Assembly: GCA_016787725.1 (NCBI GenBank)
Contig: JAEUTZ010000016.1
Span: 248,001 to 312,000, forward strand
Direction: 5' to 3'
DNA from: Cyclobacteriaceae bacterium
GTDB lineage: Bacteria > Bacteroidota > Bacteroidia > Cytophagales > Cyclobacteriaceae
DNA: 64,000 bases
The notes beneath the pieces were generated by a model that saw only the letters and a program-made list of their open reading frames with translations, did not search any database and was not told the origin of the DNA. Positions 9,255-17,290 of the stretch are shown here, in pieces (within the stretch, counting starts at the first letter, position 1; each line of letters opens with the position of its first letter). The position numbers were made by a program, and so were the translations under genes.

Positions 9255-10322
9255 TCAGATATAGTCAAAGGCCGAAGCATAAAGGGGCCCTGATTTAAGT
9301 TGCTCGATATCGCCTTCGCTCATGTTGCGATAGGAAGTCATGATAAAAACGCCAGCGTCTTTAACAAAGTTTTGCATCACACCCAAATGGCCAAACCGTT
9401 CCAGCGTTATGCGATAGGGACAGGATTCGCCCATCCAGATCAGGGCTGAGTTCAATTTTTCACGATGCAACAAACCTTCCAGTAATTGATGCAGCGCTTT
9501 TTCGTAACCGGCATGAAAGTAAATTCCTTCTATCGCCAGAAATTCAAATTTTTTTGGATTGAATAATTTAGAAAGGAGAGGAAGCCTGGGAAGTACCTTC
9601 ATGATAATGCCCATCACCCCGGGCATGTGCTTAATCGCCCAATGAACCCGATGATATTGACAACCGGCCACAATTTTGTTTTGATCCCGGATCACGAAAT
9701 AATTATCATTTAAAAAGAGATAATCAAAGTGGACGAGTACATGATTTTTATAGTACTGTTTTAGTAACTCCAGGATTTGCTGCCGCCCGGATTCGGTATG
9801 AATTTGTTCAAGGTTTCTTTGTGGTTTTGGAAAGAAGCGACTGAAGGCTTGTACCCGGAGAGAACCGAGCACTTCGTACCCGGCACTGCTTACTACCTTA
9901 AAGGAGCGGGAATTTCCTTTCTCAACGCAGCCCACATAAATGGTTTTTTCTTTTTCCGCATCGCGAACTACCTCCATAACTTTTCCTGCATAGTGCTTGA
10001 TCACCTTCTTTCCTTGAATTTCCGGAGACGCAGCAAAGTAACGAATGATGAAGGTGTTAACAGGGGTTCCAAGAATCAGTGGTTTGGTATGACAAAATAC
10101 CGCGGTACCTACCATCCTGGTTTCTTGGTGCACTGCATACAGATAAGGATCTTTCAATTTCCGGATTAATTCCGGGGCATTTTTTCGTTCGTATAACATC
10201 CCGGCACTTCCCCAGTTCGTGTTCTCAAAGAAAGTGATCCCGGTTTCCGGAATTCCGTTATATCTCCAGATTGAATAGGCTTGCTCCTGAATCACCAGGG
10301 TTTTTGAAATGGATTGATTCAT
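9255..10322 (-). CDS. GNAT-like acetyltransferase domain protein, function unknown
   Basis: 355 residues with no signal peptide. Residues about 45-160 have GNAT-like features (V-G-T-A-V-F-C strand, a Q-G-K-K-V-I-K-H motif like the acetyl-CoA pyrophosphate loop, then N-S-R-S-F-K-V-V-S-S-A-G-Y), and a second related half follows (I-V-A-G-C-Q-Y at about 215). It could be a tandem GNAT, but the second half is degenerate. It starts 2 bp after the stop of the WalJ-type hydrolase on the same strand, so the two are coupled. The acceptor is unknown. Confidence 0.65.
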   Translation of the reverse strand: MNQSISKTLVIQEQAYSIWRYNGIPETGITFFENTNWGSAGMLYERKNAPELIRKLKDPYLYAVHQETRMVGTAVFCHTKPLILGTPVNTFIIRYFAASPEIQGKKVIKHYAGKVMEVVRDAEKEKTIYVGCVEKGNSRSFKVVSSAGYEVLGSLRVQAFSRFFPKPQRNLEQIHTESGRQQILELLKQYYKNHVLVHFDYLFLNDNYFVIRDQNKIVAGCQYHRVHWAIKHMPGVMGIIMKVLPRLPLLSKLFNPKKFEFLAIEGIYFHAGYEKALHQLLEGLLHREKLNSALIWMGESCPYRITLERFGHLGVMQNFVKDAGVFIMTSYRNMSEGDIEQLKSGPLYASAFDYI

Positions 10323-10324
10323 GA

Positions 10325-11179
10325 TTAGCGAAATAAATCCAATTGATAGGCAAAGCCTGTGGGGGTTTTCTGAACCGGCTGATTGACAGGTCCCCCCGCT
10401 TCGATGGTGAATACTTCCGATTCACGATAGCGCGATGCAATGATAATCTTTGTATTGCCCGCCAGGGGCTGAAATAATTCCTGAACAATTTTTGGTGAAT
10501 TGTTGTGATGCGAAAGGTGCGATAAAAACAGATGCGTCATAAACGCAGGCCGATGGTCGGTGAATAGTTGTAATGCTTGTTTATTGGAAAGGTGACCCCG
10601 TCCGCCACGGATCCGGTTTTTTAAAGCGATCGGGTACGTGCCATGTTCCAGCATCATTTCATCATAGTTGGCTTCTAAAAAGGCAGCATGGCATTGAACA
10701 AAATGCTTGATGACATGCTCGCAGGGGATACCGATATCCGTAAAGACACCGACCCGAACAAATTCACCGGTGCCGGCTACTTCCGTAGAAACGATAAAGC
10801 TATGCGGATCACTCGCATCATGTAACTTTGGAAAAGCTGAAATCGTAAGTGAGCCGAGGACAACCGGTGAATACGCCTTGAACTCTTGCCGCAGTGGGTC
10901 TGGAATTTCTACAGGGCAGTACCGAAATGTATCGGGCGTTATAAATACGGGGACATTCATTTTTTTTGCCAATTTGGAGACCCCGGAAATATGATCGGCA
11001 TGCTCATGGGAAATGAAAATAGCCCGAACCAGCTCCGTGTTCAATCCTAAGCGTTTCATTCTACGCAACGTTTCCCGGCAGGAAAGCCCACCATCAATCA
11101 ATACCGCGTCCTGATCGGTACCCAAGTAGTAGCAATTTCCATTGCTTCCTGAATTCAGTGATGCTACTGATAAGGCCAT
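10325..11179 (-). CDS. MBL-fold metallo-hydrolase, YycJ/WalJ family
   Basis: 284 residues of metallo-beta-lactamase fold. The N-terminus ASLNSGSNGNCYYLG is typical of the YycJ/VicX/WalJ group, and the zinc motif H-E-H-A-D-H is at 58-63. Further metal-ligand regions are T-D-I-G, E-A-N-Y-D and F-L-S-H-L-S-H-H. In Firmicutes this family accompanies the WalKR two-component system and has been linked to cell-wall homeostasis and nuclease activity. Here there is no WalKR next door; it is cotranscribed with a GNAT-like gene. Start ATG at 11177-11179. Confidence 0.88.
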   Translation of the reverse strand: MALSVASLNSGSNGNCYYLGTDQDAVLIDGGLSCRETLRRMKRLGLNTELVRAIFISHEHADHISGVSKLAKKMNVPVFITPDTFRYCPVEIPDPLRQEFKAYSPVVLGSLTISAFPKLHDASDPHSFIVSTEVAGTGEFVRVGVFTDIGIPCEHVIKHFVQCHAAFLEANYDEMMLEHGTYPIALKNRIRGGRGHLSNKQALQLFTDHRPAFMTHLFLSHLSHHNNSPKIVQELFQPLAGNTKIIIASRYRESEVFTIEAGGPVNQPVQKTPTGFAYQLDLFR

Positions 11180-11357
11180 GACGCTAGTTACAAATTTTTT
11201 TAAAGCGTGCAGGCAGTAAGCCCCTCAAATTGAGTGATAAGGAAGGATTGATTTATTTAAAGACATCCGTTAAACCAATCCAATAACCGTTCTGAATCAA
11301 ATAATTTTTTATCAGGAAAGAGATGGTAACTTCACTGCCAATTAAATCTCAACTGCT

Positions 11358-12467
11358 ATGAAAAAGATTTCCACACTAGTACTTCTGATCGGAATCCTGG
11401 TCAGTACAATCGCCTGGTCTCAAATGACCTTACCACCCAGTGGCAACAATCAAAAGAGCGAAGTGATCCAATATTTAGGACTTGTAAAAGTATCGATTGT
11501 ATACAGCAGCCCGGATGTAGCCGGTCGTGAGATTTGGGGAAAACTGGTGCCGTATGGACTCACCTCGCTTGGCTTTGGAAAAAGCACGGAGCAAAATCCT
11601 TCACCCTGGCGTGCCGGTGCGAATGAAAACACAACCATTACATTTTCTCACAGTGTTGAAGTTGAAGGGAAACCTGTTAAGGCCGGCACATATGGCTTGC
11701 ACATGATTCCAGGACAGAACGAATGGACCGTCATACTGTCTTCGAATGCAGGTGCTTGGGGAAGTTATAGTTATTTGCCATCCGAAGATGTACTACGAGC
11801 CACGATAAAGCCGGTAGCTTGTGAATTTAATGAATGGCTTACGTACGAATTTGTTGATCGTCAGCAAAATAGTGCAACCGCCCGGCTGAAGTGGGAGAAG
11901 CTGGCAGTGCCCTTTACAATTACCGTATCCAATGGGGATGAGCTGTATATTCAAAAAATCCGGGAAGAGATGTCAGGTCAAAAGGGGTTTGCCTGGCAGA
12001 ATGCCGTGGCGGCTGCCAACTTCTGTGCCACCAAGAAATTAAACATGGATGAAGCCTTGAGTTGGGTGCAAACCTACATCGACCGGAATGTCAGATATTA
12101 TCCCATCTACCAATCCAAAGCCAACGTACTTATGGCCATGGGCAAATCGGCTGATGCCGATGTGGTCATGAATGAAGCCATCAGCTTGCCGGACGCCACG
12201 GCTCCTCAGATTGTTAATTATGGTCGTAGTCTGATTACTCAAAACCGATCGAAAGAGGCAATGAAAGTCTTTGAGATTGCTTACAAACGATATCCAACCA
12301 ACCCCACTGCCTTGATGGGAATGGCGCGCGGGTACTCCGCGAATAACGATAACAAGAAAGCCCTAAAGTTTGCGCAGGATGCATTGAAGGTGGAAACCAA
12401 TGCAAATGCGAAAGCAACCATCGAAGGTGTAATTAAAAAACTTGAGAAAGGGGAGCCAATCAATTAG
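11358..12467 (+). CDS. Secreted DUF2911 protein with C-terminal TPRs
   Basis: 369 residues with a clear signal peptide (cleavage near AWSQ, about residue 21). Residues about 25-180 match DUF2911: VKVSIVYSSPDVAGREIWGK, then P-S-P-W-R-A-G-A-N-E-N-T-T-I-T-F-S and A-G-T-Y-G-L-H-M-I-P. The C-terminal half (about 200-369) is helical with TPR-like repeats. DUF2911 is common in Bacteroidota envelopes and has no established function. The gene stands alone between divergent and convergent neighbours; a hairpin at 12480-12516 follows it. Confidence 0.87.
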   Translation: MKKISTLVLLIGILVSTIAWSQMTLPPSGNNQKSEVIQYLGLVKVSIVYSSPDVAGREIWGKLVPYGLTSLGFGKSTEQNPSPWRAGANENTTITFSHSVEVEGKPVKAGTYGLHMIPGQNEWTVILSSNAGAWGSYSYLPSEDVLRATIKPVACEFNEWLTYEFVDRQQNSATARLKWEKLAVPFTITVSNGDELYIQKIREEMSGQKGFAWQNAVAAANFCATKKLNMDEALSWVQTYIDRNVRYYPIYQSKANVLMAMGKSADADVVMNEAISLPDATAPQIVNYGRSLITQNRSKEAMKVFEIAYKRYPTNPTALMGMARGYSANNDNKKALKFAQDALKVETNANAKATIEGVIKKLEKGEPIN

Positions 12468-12472
12468 AAGCT

Positions 12473-12516
12473 TAAAAAGCGAGGTGGTTGCTTGATTCTT
12501 TTAAACAGCCACCTCG
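12473..12516 (-). terminator. Intrinsic terminator between convergent genes
   Basis: CGAGGTGG (12480-12487) pairs perfectly with CCACCTCG (12509-12516) around a 21-nt loop. Read on the minus strand the stem is followed by CTTTTT (12479-12474), so it best terminates the minus-strand gene at 12522-12953. On the plus strand the tail is weak, so it may stop the DUF2911 gene less efficiently. Confidence 0.7.
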
Positions 12517-12521
12517 TACTT

Positions 12522-12953
12522 TCATTCTGTTTTAGCGACCGTTGTTTGATTGTCAAGGATGAAGGTGGCTAACACCCGACCTTCACGCAATTCTTTGGAT
12601 GAATACACCAGTGTAGCCGGAGATTGTTTTTGCAGCAACCGGGTGATCTCGTTCACTTCCACAATCATTTTGGATTTAGCACCCAGGGTATCGTCAAAAT
12701 TCCAGGTCTTGATCACCTTGTTTTCCCCGGTACGCAGGGAAAGTGTTCGGCTCTTTCCGATTTGACCGCAATGATCGTAGTGAATGGAAATATTTCCCTG
12801 AATGGAAGCTCCAATCCGCAAAGCCGGGATCTTTTCCTGATGGGCAATGACTTGTTGAGTGAGCAAATTATTATTGAGATAAATGCTGTAATGTTCACCT
12901 CCTAAATTTGACATAAAGGAGCACAACATGCTGATGATAAGAATTGTTTTCAT
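12522..12953 (-). CDS. Secreted protein of unknown function
   Basis: 143 residues with a hydrophobic N-terminal signal sequence (cleavage near residue 18). The mature part is beta-rich in composition, with G-N-I-S-I-H-Y-D-H-C-G followed by S-R-T-L-S-L-R-T-G-E-N-K-V-I-K-T-W-N-F, and looks like a small periplasmic beta-sandwich. I do not recognise the family. It is transcribed alone, convergent with the DUF2911 gene, and ends at the terminator hairpin 12480-12516. Confidence 0.7.
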   Translation of the reverse strand: MKTILIISMLCSFMSNLGGEHYSIYLNNNLLTQQVIAHQEKIPALRIGASIQGNISIHYDHCGQIGKSRTLSLRTGENKVIKTWNFDDTLGAKSKMIVEVNEITRLLQKQSPATLVYSSKELREGRVLATFILDNQTTVAKTE

Positions 12954-13315
12954 GCTAGTATTGGTTTAATGGATAATTGATTTGATAAACTAAACGGATT
13001 CTTTTCGGCTGAGGTATACATCCAAAGAACTTGAATGACGAACTGTACAAAATTCTTGATCAATAGGTCGGGTGAGGACCTTACTAAGCAACACCTCGAT
13101 GAGTTTGCGATATTCATTTTATAAAAAGATCGTGCGCAATAATTGCTTTTGATACAGCGATTGCTTAAACTTTGTATTCCTTGGAATTTAAGCCGGTCTT
13201 GTTTTGTGCGGCCTGTCTTTGTACCGGCTTTTTGTGGAGCTGATGTGACGTTCAACATTTTCGTGAACGGTCATTTGTATTTGCCAACATATTCTTTCAC
13301 CAAATCATCGCCAGT
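12954..13315. other. 362-bp intergenic region holding an orphan terminator-like hairpin
   Basis: Lies between the start of the minus-strand secreted-protein gene and the start of the plus-strand NTF2-like lipoprotein gene. I find no convincing protein gene: the minus-strand frame 12950-13258 has no family resemblance, and a 29-codon plus frame (13035-13124) has no supporting signal. The plus-strand hairpin at 13190-13230 followed by a T-run is the only strong feature. A small plus-strand transcript or a decayed gene would explain it. Confidence 0.5.
13190..13236 (+). terminator. Terminator-like hairpin with no gene upstream
   Basis: AAGCCGGT (13190-13197) pairs perfectly with ACCGGCTT (13223-13230) and is followed directly by a T-run on the plus strand. 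There is no plus-strand gene between 12467 and this point except across an opposing gene, so it either ends a short unannotated RNA or is an attenuator for the lipoprotein gene at 13316. Confidence 0.5.
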
Positions 13316-13858
13316 ATGAAAACCAGAGCGTTTCTTTCATTGTTGTTTACCGGTTTAATTTTTTGGAGTTGTAATCAACCTAAACCGGAGGTTATGGAAT
13401 CGGAAATAGTAGCCACTACTCCTCCTGCAGAATTTGCAAGTTCACATTTTGCTGAAATCGGAAAGCAAGGACTAATGGCCATGGCTAATAAGGACATTGA
13501 AGCCTTTGTCGAAAACTATGCAGAAGACATTGTTTACCTGTGGAACAGTGGAGATTCGGTTGCTGGAAAACAAGCCATTAAAGGATATTGGAAAGACCGA
13601 ATGGATAATGTAATTGAAAAGTTTAACTACGATAATGATATCTGGTTGGCCATTAAGATCAACCAATCACAGCGAGGGCCCGATGTTCCGGGTGTTTGGT
13701 TATTGGGCTGGTTCCGTGCTACTATTACGTACAAGGGTGGAAAAACAATAACCCAATGGATCCACACCGACTTTCATTTTGACAGCCAGGAGAAAATTGA
13801 TCGCGTGATAATGTATCTGGATCGGGCACCCATCAACGCGGCATTGGCAGGAAAATAA
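13316..13858 (+). CDS. NTF2/SnoaL-like lipoprotein
   Basis: 180 residues. The signal peptide ends in the lipobox I-F-W-S-C (Cys19), then a short linker rich in Pro and Thr. The domain from about residue 42 has the NTF2-like pattern G-L-M-A-M-A-N-K-D-I-E-A-F-V-E-N-Y-A-E-D-I-V, followed by a strand-rich half including W-I-H-T-D-F-H-F. This fold hosts ketosteroid-isomerase-type enzymes and many ligand-binding proteins of unknown role. Monocistronic; no neighbour explains it. Confidence 0.82.
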   Translation: MKTRAFLSLLFTGLIFWSCNQPKPEVMESEIVATTPPAEFASSHFAEIGKQGLMAMANKDIEAFVENYAEDIVYLWNSGDSVAGKQAIKGYWKDRMDNVIEKFNYDNDIWLAIKINQSQRGPDVPGVWLLGWFRATITYKGGKTITQWIHTDFHFDSQEKIDRVIMYLDRAPINAALAGK

Positions 13859-13895
13859 TCTCAACTCTTACTTCAACCGAATCAAGAATACGTGC

Positions 13896-14747
13896 TTACA
13901 GATTAAGTAGGGCTTTTGTAAACAGTTGTGCGGCTGCAGGCGCCTGTTTGAAAAATAAGACTGGTTCAATGAGTTCGAGTTCCATCAGAAGGAATTGGTG
14001 GTTTACAACGAGCCCGTCCACCCGTGCATAAAGTAATGGCTCAGCGATGTGATTAAGAATGGACTGGGCTTGCTTAACTATTCCTACCGGAGGGTTCAAG
14101 GGCTCAATCGTTCCGCCAAAGTTATCCTGCACCCGAAAATCACCGACTTTCGGTTTTTTAATAACGGCATGACTGAATTCTTTTTGAAAGAAGATGAGTG
14201 ACAACTCTCCGGATTCAATCTCAGAAATAAAATTCTGGATTAGTAAATCGCATTCCAGTAAGTTATTTTGAAAGGATTGTTCATCGTGGGTATCATCCGC
14301 GTGAGCGACAAACGTTTTCCAGGCGGTAGCAGAAATAGCAGGTTTTACAACTGCTTTTTCCCAGCCCCTGCTTTTCATGATCTCATGCAGGTTAACCGAT
14401 GAACCTTGGGAGATCAATTGAGTTTCCGGGATCCGAACGCCATTTTGTTGTAGAGTTAATAAATAACTTTTATGAAGGTTTGACTTTAAGGTAGTCACCG
14501 GATTAAATACCCGTAACCGTTGCTTCTCCAGCAAGTCCAACCATCGAATGAACTTTTGCGGCTGCAGATGATAATTCCAGCACGAGCGCAAAATTATACC
14601 ATCGAATAAAGTCCAATCGACAGGATCACCATCCCAGGGCACAGCCTGTATTTGAATACCTGACGAATTGAGTTCATTGGCTACTTCCCAATCATCAATG
14701 GCAAGCTCCGGTTTTGAAGAACAGGTTACGAAAGCAAAATGTAACAA
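13896..14747 (-). CDS. ATP-grasp-fold protein
   Basis: 283 residues, cytosolic. N-terminal pre-ATP-grasp domain (I-L-R-S-C-W-N-Y near residue 52, a hallmark of a small ATP-grasp subgroup that includes the cycloserine enzyme DcsG), then the ATP-grasp core with V-V-K-P-A-I-S-A-T-A-W-K (about 147-158), G-E-L-S-L-I-F-F and a final M-E-L-E-L-I-E-P metal site. These enzymes form amide or peptide bonds through an acyl phosphate; the substrate here is unknown. The start is a TTG at 14745-14747; the frame is closed just upstream. Confidence 0.78.
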   Translation of the reverse strand: MLHFAFVTCSSKPELAIDDWEVANELNSSGIQIQAVPWDGDPVDWTLFDGIILRSCWNYHLQPQKFIRWLDLLEKQRLRVFNPVTTLKSNLHKSYLLTLQQNGVRIPETQLISQGSSVNLHEIMKSRGWEKAVVKPAISATAWKTFVAHADDTHDEQSFQNNLLECDLLIQNFISEIESGELSLIFFQKEFSHAVIKKPKVGDFRVQDNFGGTIEPLNPPVGIVKQAQSILNHIAEPLLYARVDGLVVNHQFLLMELELIEPVLFFKQAPAAAQLFTKALLNL

Positions 14748-14836
14748 GAGTCAAGGGTTTTGAGGTACCTACTTAGGCGCAGCACCTGAGCACCTGGAAA
14801 AGTTTCCCGAAATTCAATACATACTTTTCATACGAA

Positions 14837-15292
14837 CTACCCCCCAACCTCTACCCAATAATTAGTATCATCCCGGGCGTCTAAATAAACTGAGATCTCC
14901 TGACCCACCTCCAGTGTCTGTTGTCCCCAGATATTATGGCTTTTAAAGGTGTGCTTCCTCCCTGATACTTCGGTTATGCACTCAACAATCCGTGGATGAC
15001 GGTTATTGATGCTGATTGATGTGTTGAAATACACATTCGAAACAATGGCCTTGAGTTTACGCCCCGTGCGCAATAAAAGTTCGCGTCTGGCTTTTTGTTT
15101 GGCTTGCGAATAGAGAATTCCACCACCGATGGCTGCGAAGAGCATCCCAACACCTCCAAATACCAGGGGTCCTACCCACTCTTCCTTGAATTCATAGGAA
15201 GTTGCTTCCGACAACATAGTGTATGTCCATCCCAATCCGATAAAGGCAAATAGTAGCCCCACGGACAAAAAGATAATGGCAAACAGTTTCAC
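14837..15292 (-). CDS. DUF3592-like membrane protein
   Basis: 151 residues with two transmembrane helices (about 4-27 and 43-62) and a soluble C-terminal domain carrying V-Y-F-N-T-S-I-S-I-N-N-R-H-P then V-G-Q-E-I-S-V-Y-L-D, which resembles DUF3592. The function of that family is unknown. The N-terminus is typical of an inserted inner-membrane protein. Same strand as the ATP-grasp gene (about 90-bp gap) but not obviously linked. Confidence 0.7.
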   Translation of the reverse strand: MKLFAIIFLSVGLLFAFIGLGWTYTMLSEATSYEFKEEWVGPLVFGGVGMLFAAIGGGILYSQAKQKARRELLLRTGRKLKAIVSNVYFNTSISINNRHPRIVECITEVSGRKHTFKSHNIWGQQTLEVGQEISVYLDARDDTNYWVEVGG

Positions 15293-15347
15293 GTAGATGC
15301 TGGATCTCCTGTGAAGATAGGAAATTCAACCGTCAATGTTGAAACGA

Positions 15348-15605
15348 TTATTCTTTAAATTTTAACTTAAAGAAGAGTAGGGAGGATGCGAGAATCAATG
15401 TGAGGAGGTTCGCCACAATTACCGGAATATCGCCCACCATGATTCCATAAATCAGCCAGAGCAATACGCCAAAGCAAAAAAATGAAAACATGCCTAACGA
15501 CAGGTCTTTAGCCGAACCACTCTTCCAGGTTTTAATCACCTGAGGTAAAAATGCTATCGTGGTGCAAGAACCAGCGACTAAACCAAGTAGTTGAACTTCA
15601 TTCAT
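15348..15605 (-). CDS. SemiSWEET-type sugar transporter (PQ-loop)
   Basis: 85 residues with three transmembrane helices, the size of a SemiSWEET half-transporter, which works as a dimer. The PQ motif F-L-P-Q-V-I-K-T-W-K-S-G-S-A-K-D-L-S follows helix 1 and is diagnostic of the MtN3/saliva/PQ-loop family. It probably moves small sugars by facilitated diffusion. The frame is open to a TTG at 15623, but the ATG at 15603-15605 (M-N-E-V-Q) gives the usual family N-terminus and is preferred. Confidence 0.85.
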   Translation of the reverse strand: MNEVQLLGLVAGSCTTIAFLPQVIKTWKSGSAKDLSLGMFSFFCFGVLLWLIYGIMVGDIPVIVANLLTLILASSLLFFKLKFKE

Positions 15606-15660
15606 AATTAAAATCTCATGCAAATGTAAATAGCCGATACAAGATTTATACTGGCTTGTA

Positions 15661-15730
15661 AGGAAATACCGCTTTGGTTATTCCTACATCGTTTGCGATT
15701 ATTTTTTTATCAAACCTGTAGTTTGATAAA
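15661..15730. repeat. Two tandem inverted repeats between divergent genes
   Basis: First: AGGAAATACC (15661-15670) against GGTTATTCCT (15676-15685), 8 of 10 pairs with a 5-nt centre. Second: TTTATCAAAC (15706-15715) against GTTTGATAAA (15721-15730), a perfect 10-bp repeat around CTGTA. Neither is followed by a T-run in the right place for a terminator. They lie between the divergent SemiSWEET and lipoprotein genes and look like regulator binding sites. Confidence 0.5.
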
Positions 15731-15780
15731 TTAAGATATTTTCGATAAGATTGTGCTAAATCACGTTTGATTGACTGCTA

Positions 15781-16269
15781 ATGAAAAGTTTAATTGTTTT
15801 ACGGTATTTGTATCTGGTTTTTGTTTTACTTTGTTTTGGTTGTTTAGATGAAGAAATAGAAGGTGCAGCCACAAATTCTCAACCATTTAAAGCCTCTAAA
15901 GTCACAGCTACCGTAACTGCACTGAATAATTGTACGATCCAATCTGGGGGCTTAAACGGTTCTACTTTTTCAATCAAAATTGATCTTCAAGGGCAGAAGC
16001 TGGTAAACTTCGTAGACGGGGCCTATCGGTTTTCATCCCAATCAACCTCCACTGCGATACCCAGTTTTTCATTTATTCAAACAGGTGGCAGTACAGGCGG
16101 GTCCTTTAGGAGTAAGTCAAGCGGATCGGCTTCAAACTACATTACCATTTCGCAATGTGTCAGATTCGGTACCAACACAAGTATTACGTATGACTTTTCA
16201 ATTACCTCCGAGGATTTTGAAACCTCAACGATTTCATTAACAATTCCCAAACCGGTAGGGTCAAATTAA
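15781..16269 (+). CDS. Lipoprotein of unknown function
   Basis: 162 residues. The signal peptide ends in a lipobox C-F-G-C (Cys22) followed by acidic D-E-E, a context compatible with surface-exposed lipoproteins in this phylum. The mature part is Ser/Thr/Gly-rich and looks beta-stranded; two cysteines (N-C-T-I-Q and S-Q-C-V-R) may pair. No family recognised. It is followed after 15 bp by a PD40 propeller lipoprotein and then a barrel-like protein on the same strand, so it is probably part of a three-gene envelope unit. AT-rich codon use compared with neighbours. Confidence 0.7.
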   Translation: MKSLIVLRYLYLVFVLLCFGCLDEEIEGAATNSQPFKASKVTATVTALNNCTIQSGGLNGSTFSIKIDLQGQKLVNFVDGAYRFSSQSTSTAIPSFSFIQTGGSTGGSFRSKSSGSASNYITISQCVRFGTNTSITYDFSITSEDFETSTISLTIPKPVGSN

Positions 16270-16284
16270 AGCGAAGAATCATTT

Positions 16285-17286
16285 ATGAAGCATACTTCTA
16301 AAGTATTGGCATTATTAACTACATGGATTTGGTTATCTTGTGCCCCTTCAATCAATTACTTAACTACTTCAGTTCCTGAGGAGGGGGGGATAAAGTTTAC
16401 TCAGTTTACGAATGATGATGAGGTTGCTTTAGGACCATCCATCCGCAGAAATGCTGTAACTGGCGTATTAGAGTGGTATGCCGCACCGCTGATCGCCATT
16501 TCTCCCGATGGGTCGCGATTGTCTTTCTTAGGAAAGAAGGATAATAAAGATAATATTTTTATTAAGAATACCGCTGGAGGAAGATCAACCATTCAACGGA
16601 CGTTCCGGAATCAGGTGAATGATATGGCATTCTCCCCTGATGGATCGAAAATAGCGTTTACTGACTCTCGCTTAGACCAGCTCGGTAATTTTATTGATAG
16701 TGATATCTATATGATAAATACCACGGAAGGCGCGGCTGTTCAACAGGTCACGACTACTCCGCTAGTCGAACTGGGCCCTTGCTTCGCTCCCGATGGAAAG
16801 TCCTTGTATTTTACTAAGTCTGATGGGGGAAGGTATTACATATGGAACGTTAATTTACAATCCTCCCTGTTGACCCAATACTCAGAAGGATTTACACCTG
16901 CTTTATCCAAAGACGGAAAAATGTTAGTGATTACCAGAAATAATAAGTCAACTACGCGGGGGGAGATTTGGTCTATTGACCTCGTTACAGGCACAGAGAC
17001 GTTAATTCTAAACAGCGAAAAAATGGGCTTTTCAAGTCCGCAGTTATCACCCGATGGAGAATTAATTGTTTGCGTGGGGTCAACAGAAAAGCTGACAAAT
17101 ACACCAGAGAATTTAAATATTTATACGATCCGCCCGGATGGAACCAGATTGACTCAACTAACCTTTCACCCTGGTCATGATGTGAGTCCCGTATGGGCCC
17201 CGGATGGAAAATCCATCTATTTTATTTCTCAGAGAGGAAACCCGACTGGCAAATTCAATGTGTGGAGAATGGAATTTAATAAATAG
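16285..17286 (+). CDS. PD40/TolB-like beta-propeller lipoprotein
   Basis: 333 residues. The lipobox W-L-S-C puts the acylated cysteine at residue 19. The mature chain has six repeats with the PD40 core (S-P-D-G, S-P-D-G, A-P-D-G, S-K-D-G, S-P-D-G, A-P-D-G), each followed by a strand such as K-I-A-F or S-I-Y-F, giving a six-bladed TolB-type propeller. Such propellers bind partners or glycans in the periplasm. Middle gene of the unit lipoprotein, propeller, barrel (15781-18001); the next gene starts 4 bp after its stop, so translation is probably coupled. Confidence 0.85.
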   Translation: MKHTSKVLALLTTWIWLSCAPSINYLTTSVPEEGGIKFTQFTNDDEVALGPSIRRNAVTGVLEWYAAPLIAISPDGSRLSFLGKKDNKDNIFIKNTAGGRSTIQRTFRNQVNDMAFSPDGSKIAFTDSRLDQLGNFIDSDIYMINTTEGAAVQQVTTTPLVELGPCFAPDGKSLYFTKSDGGRYYIWNVNLQSSLLTQYSEGFTPALSKDGKMLVITRNNKSTTRGEIWSIDLVTGTETLILNSEKMGFSSPQLSPDGELIVCVGSTEKLTNTPENLNIYTIRPDGTRLTQLTFHPGHDVSPVWAPDGKSIYFISQRGNPTGKFNVWRMEFNK

Positions 17287-17290
17287 TTTA

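Noticed and set aside
12950-13258. 102-codon minus-strand frame
   Set aside because: No recognisable motif, composition unlike neighbours, overlaps the secreted-protein start and crosses a strong plus-strand hairpin; most likely non-coding.
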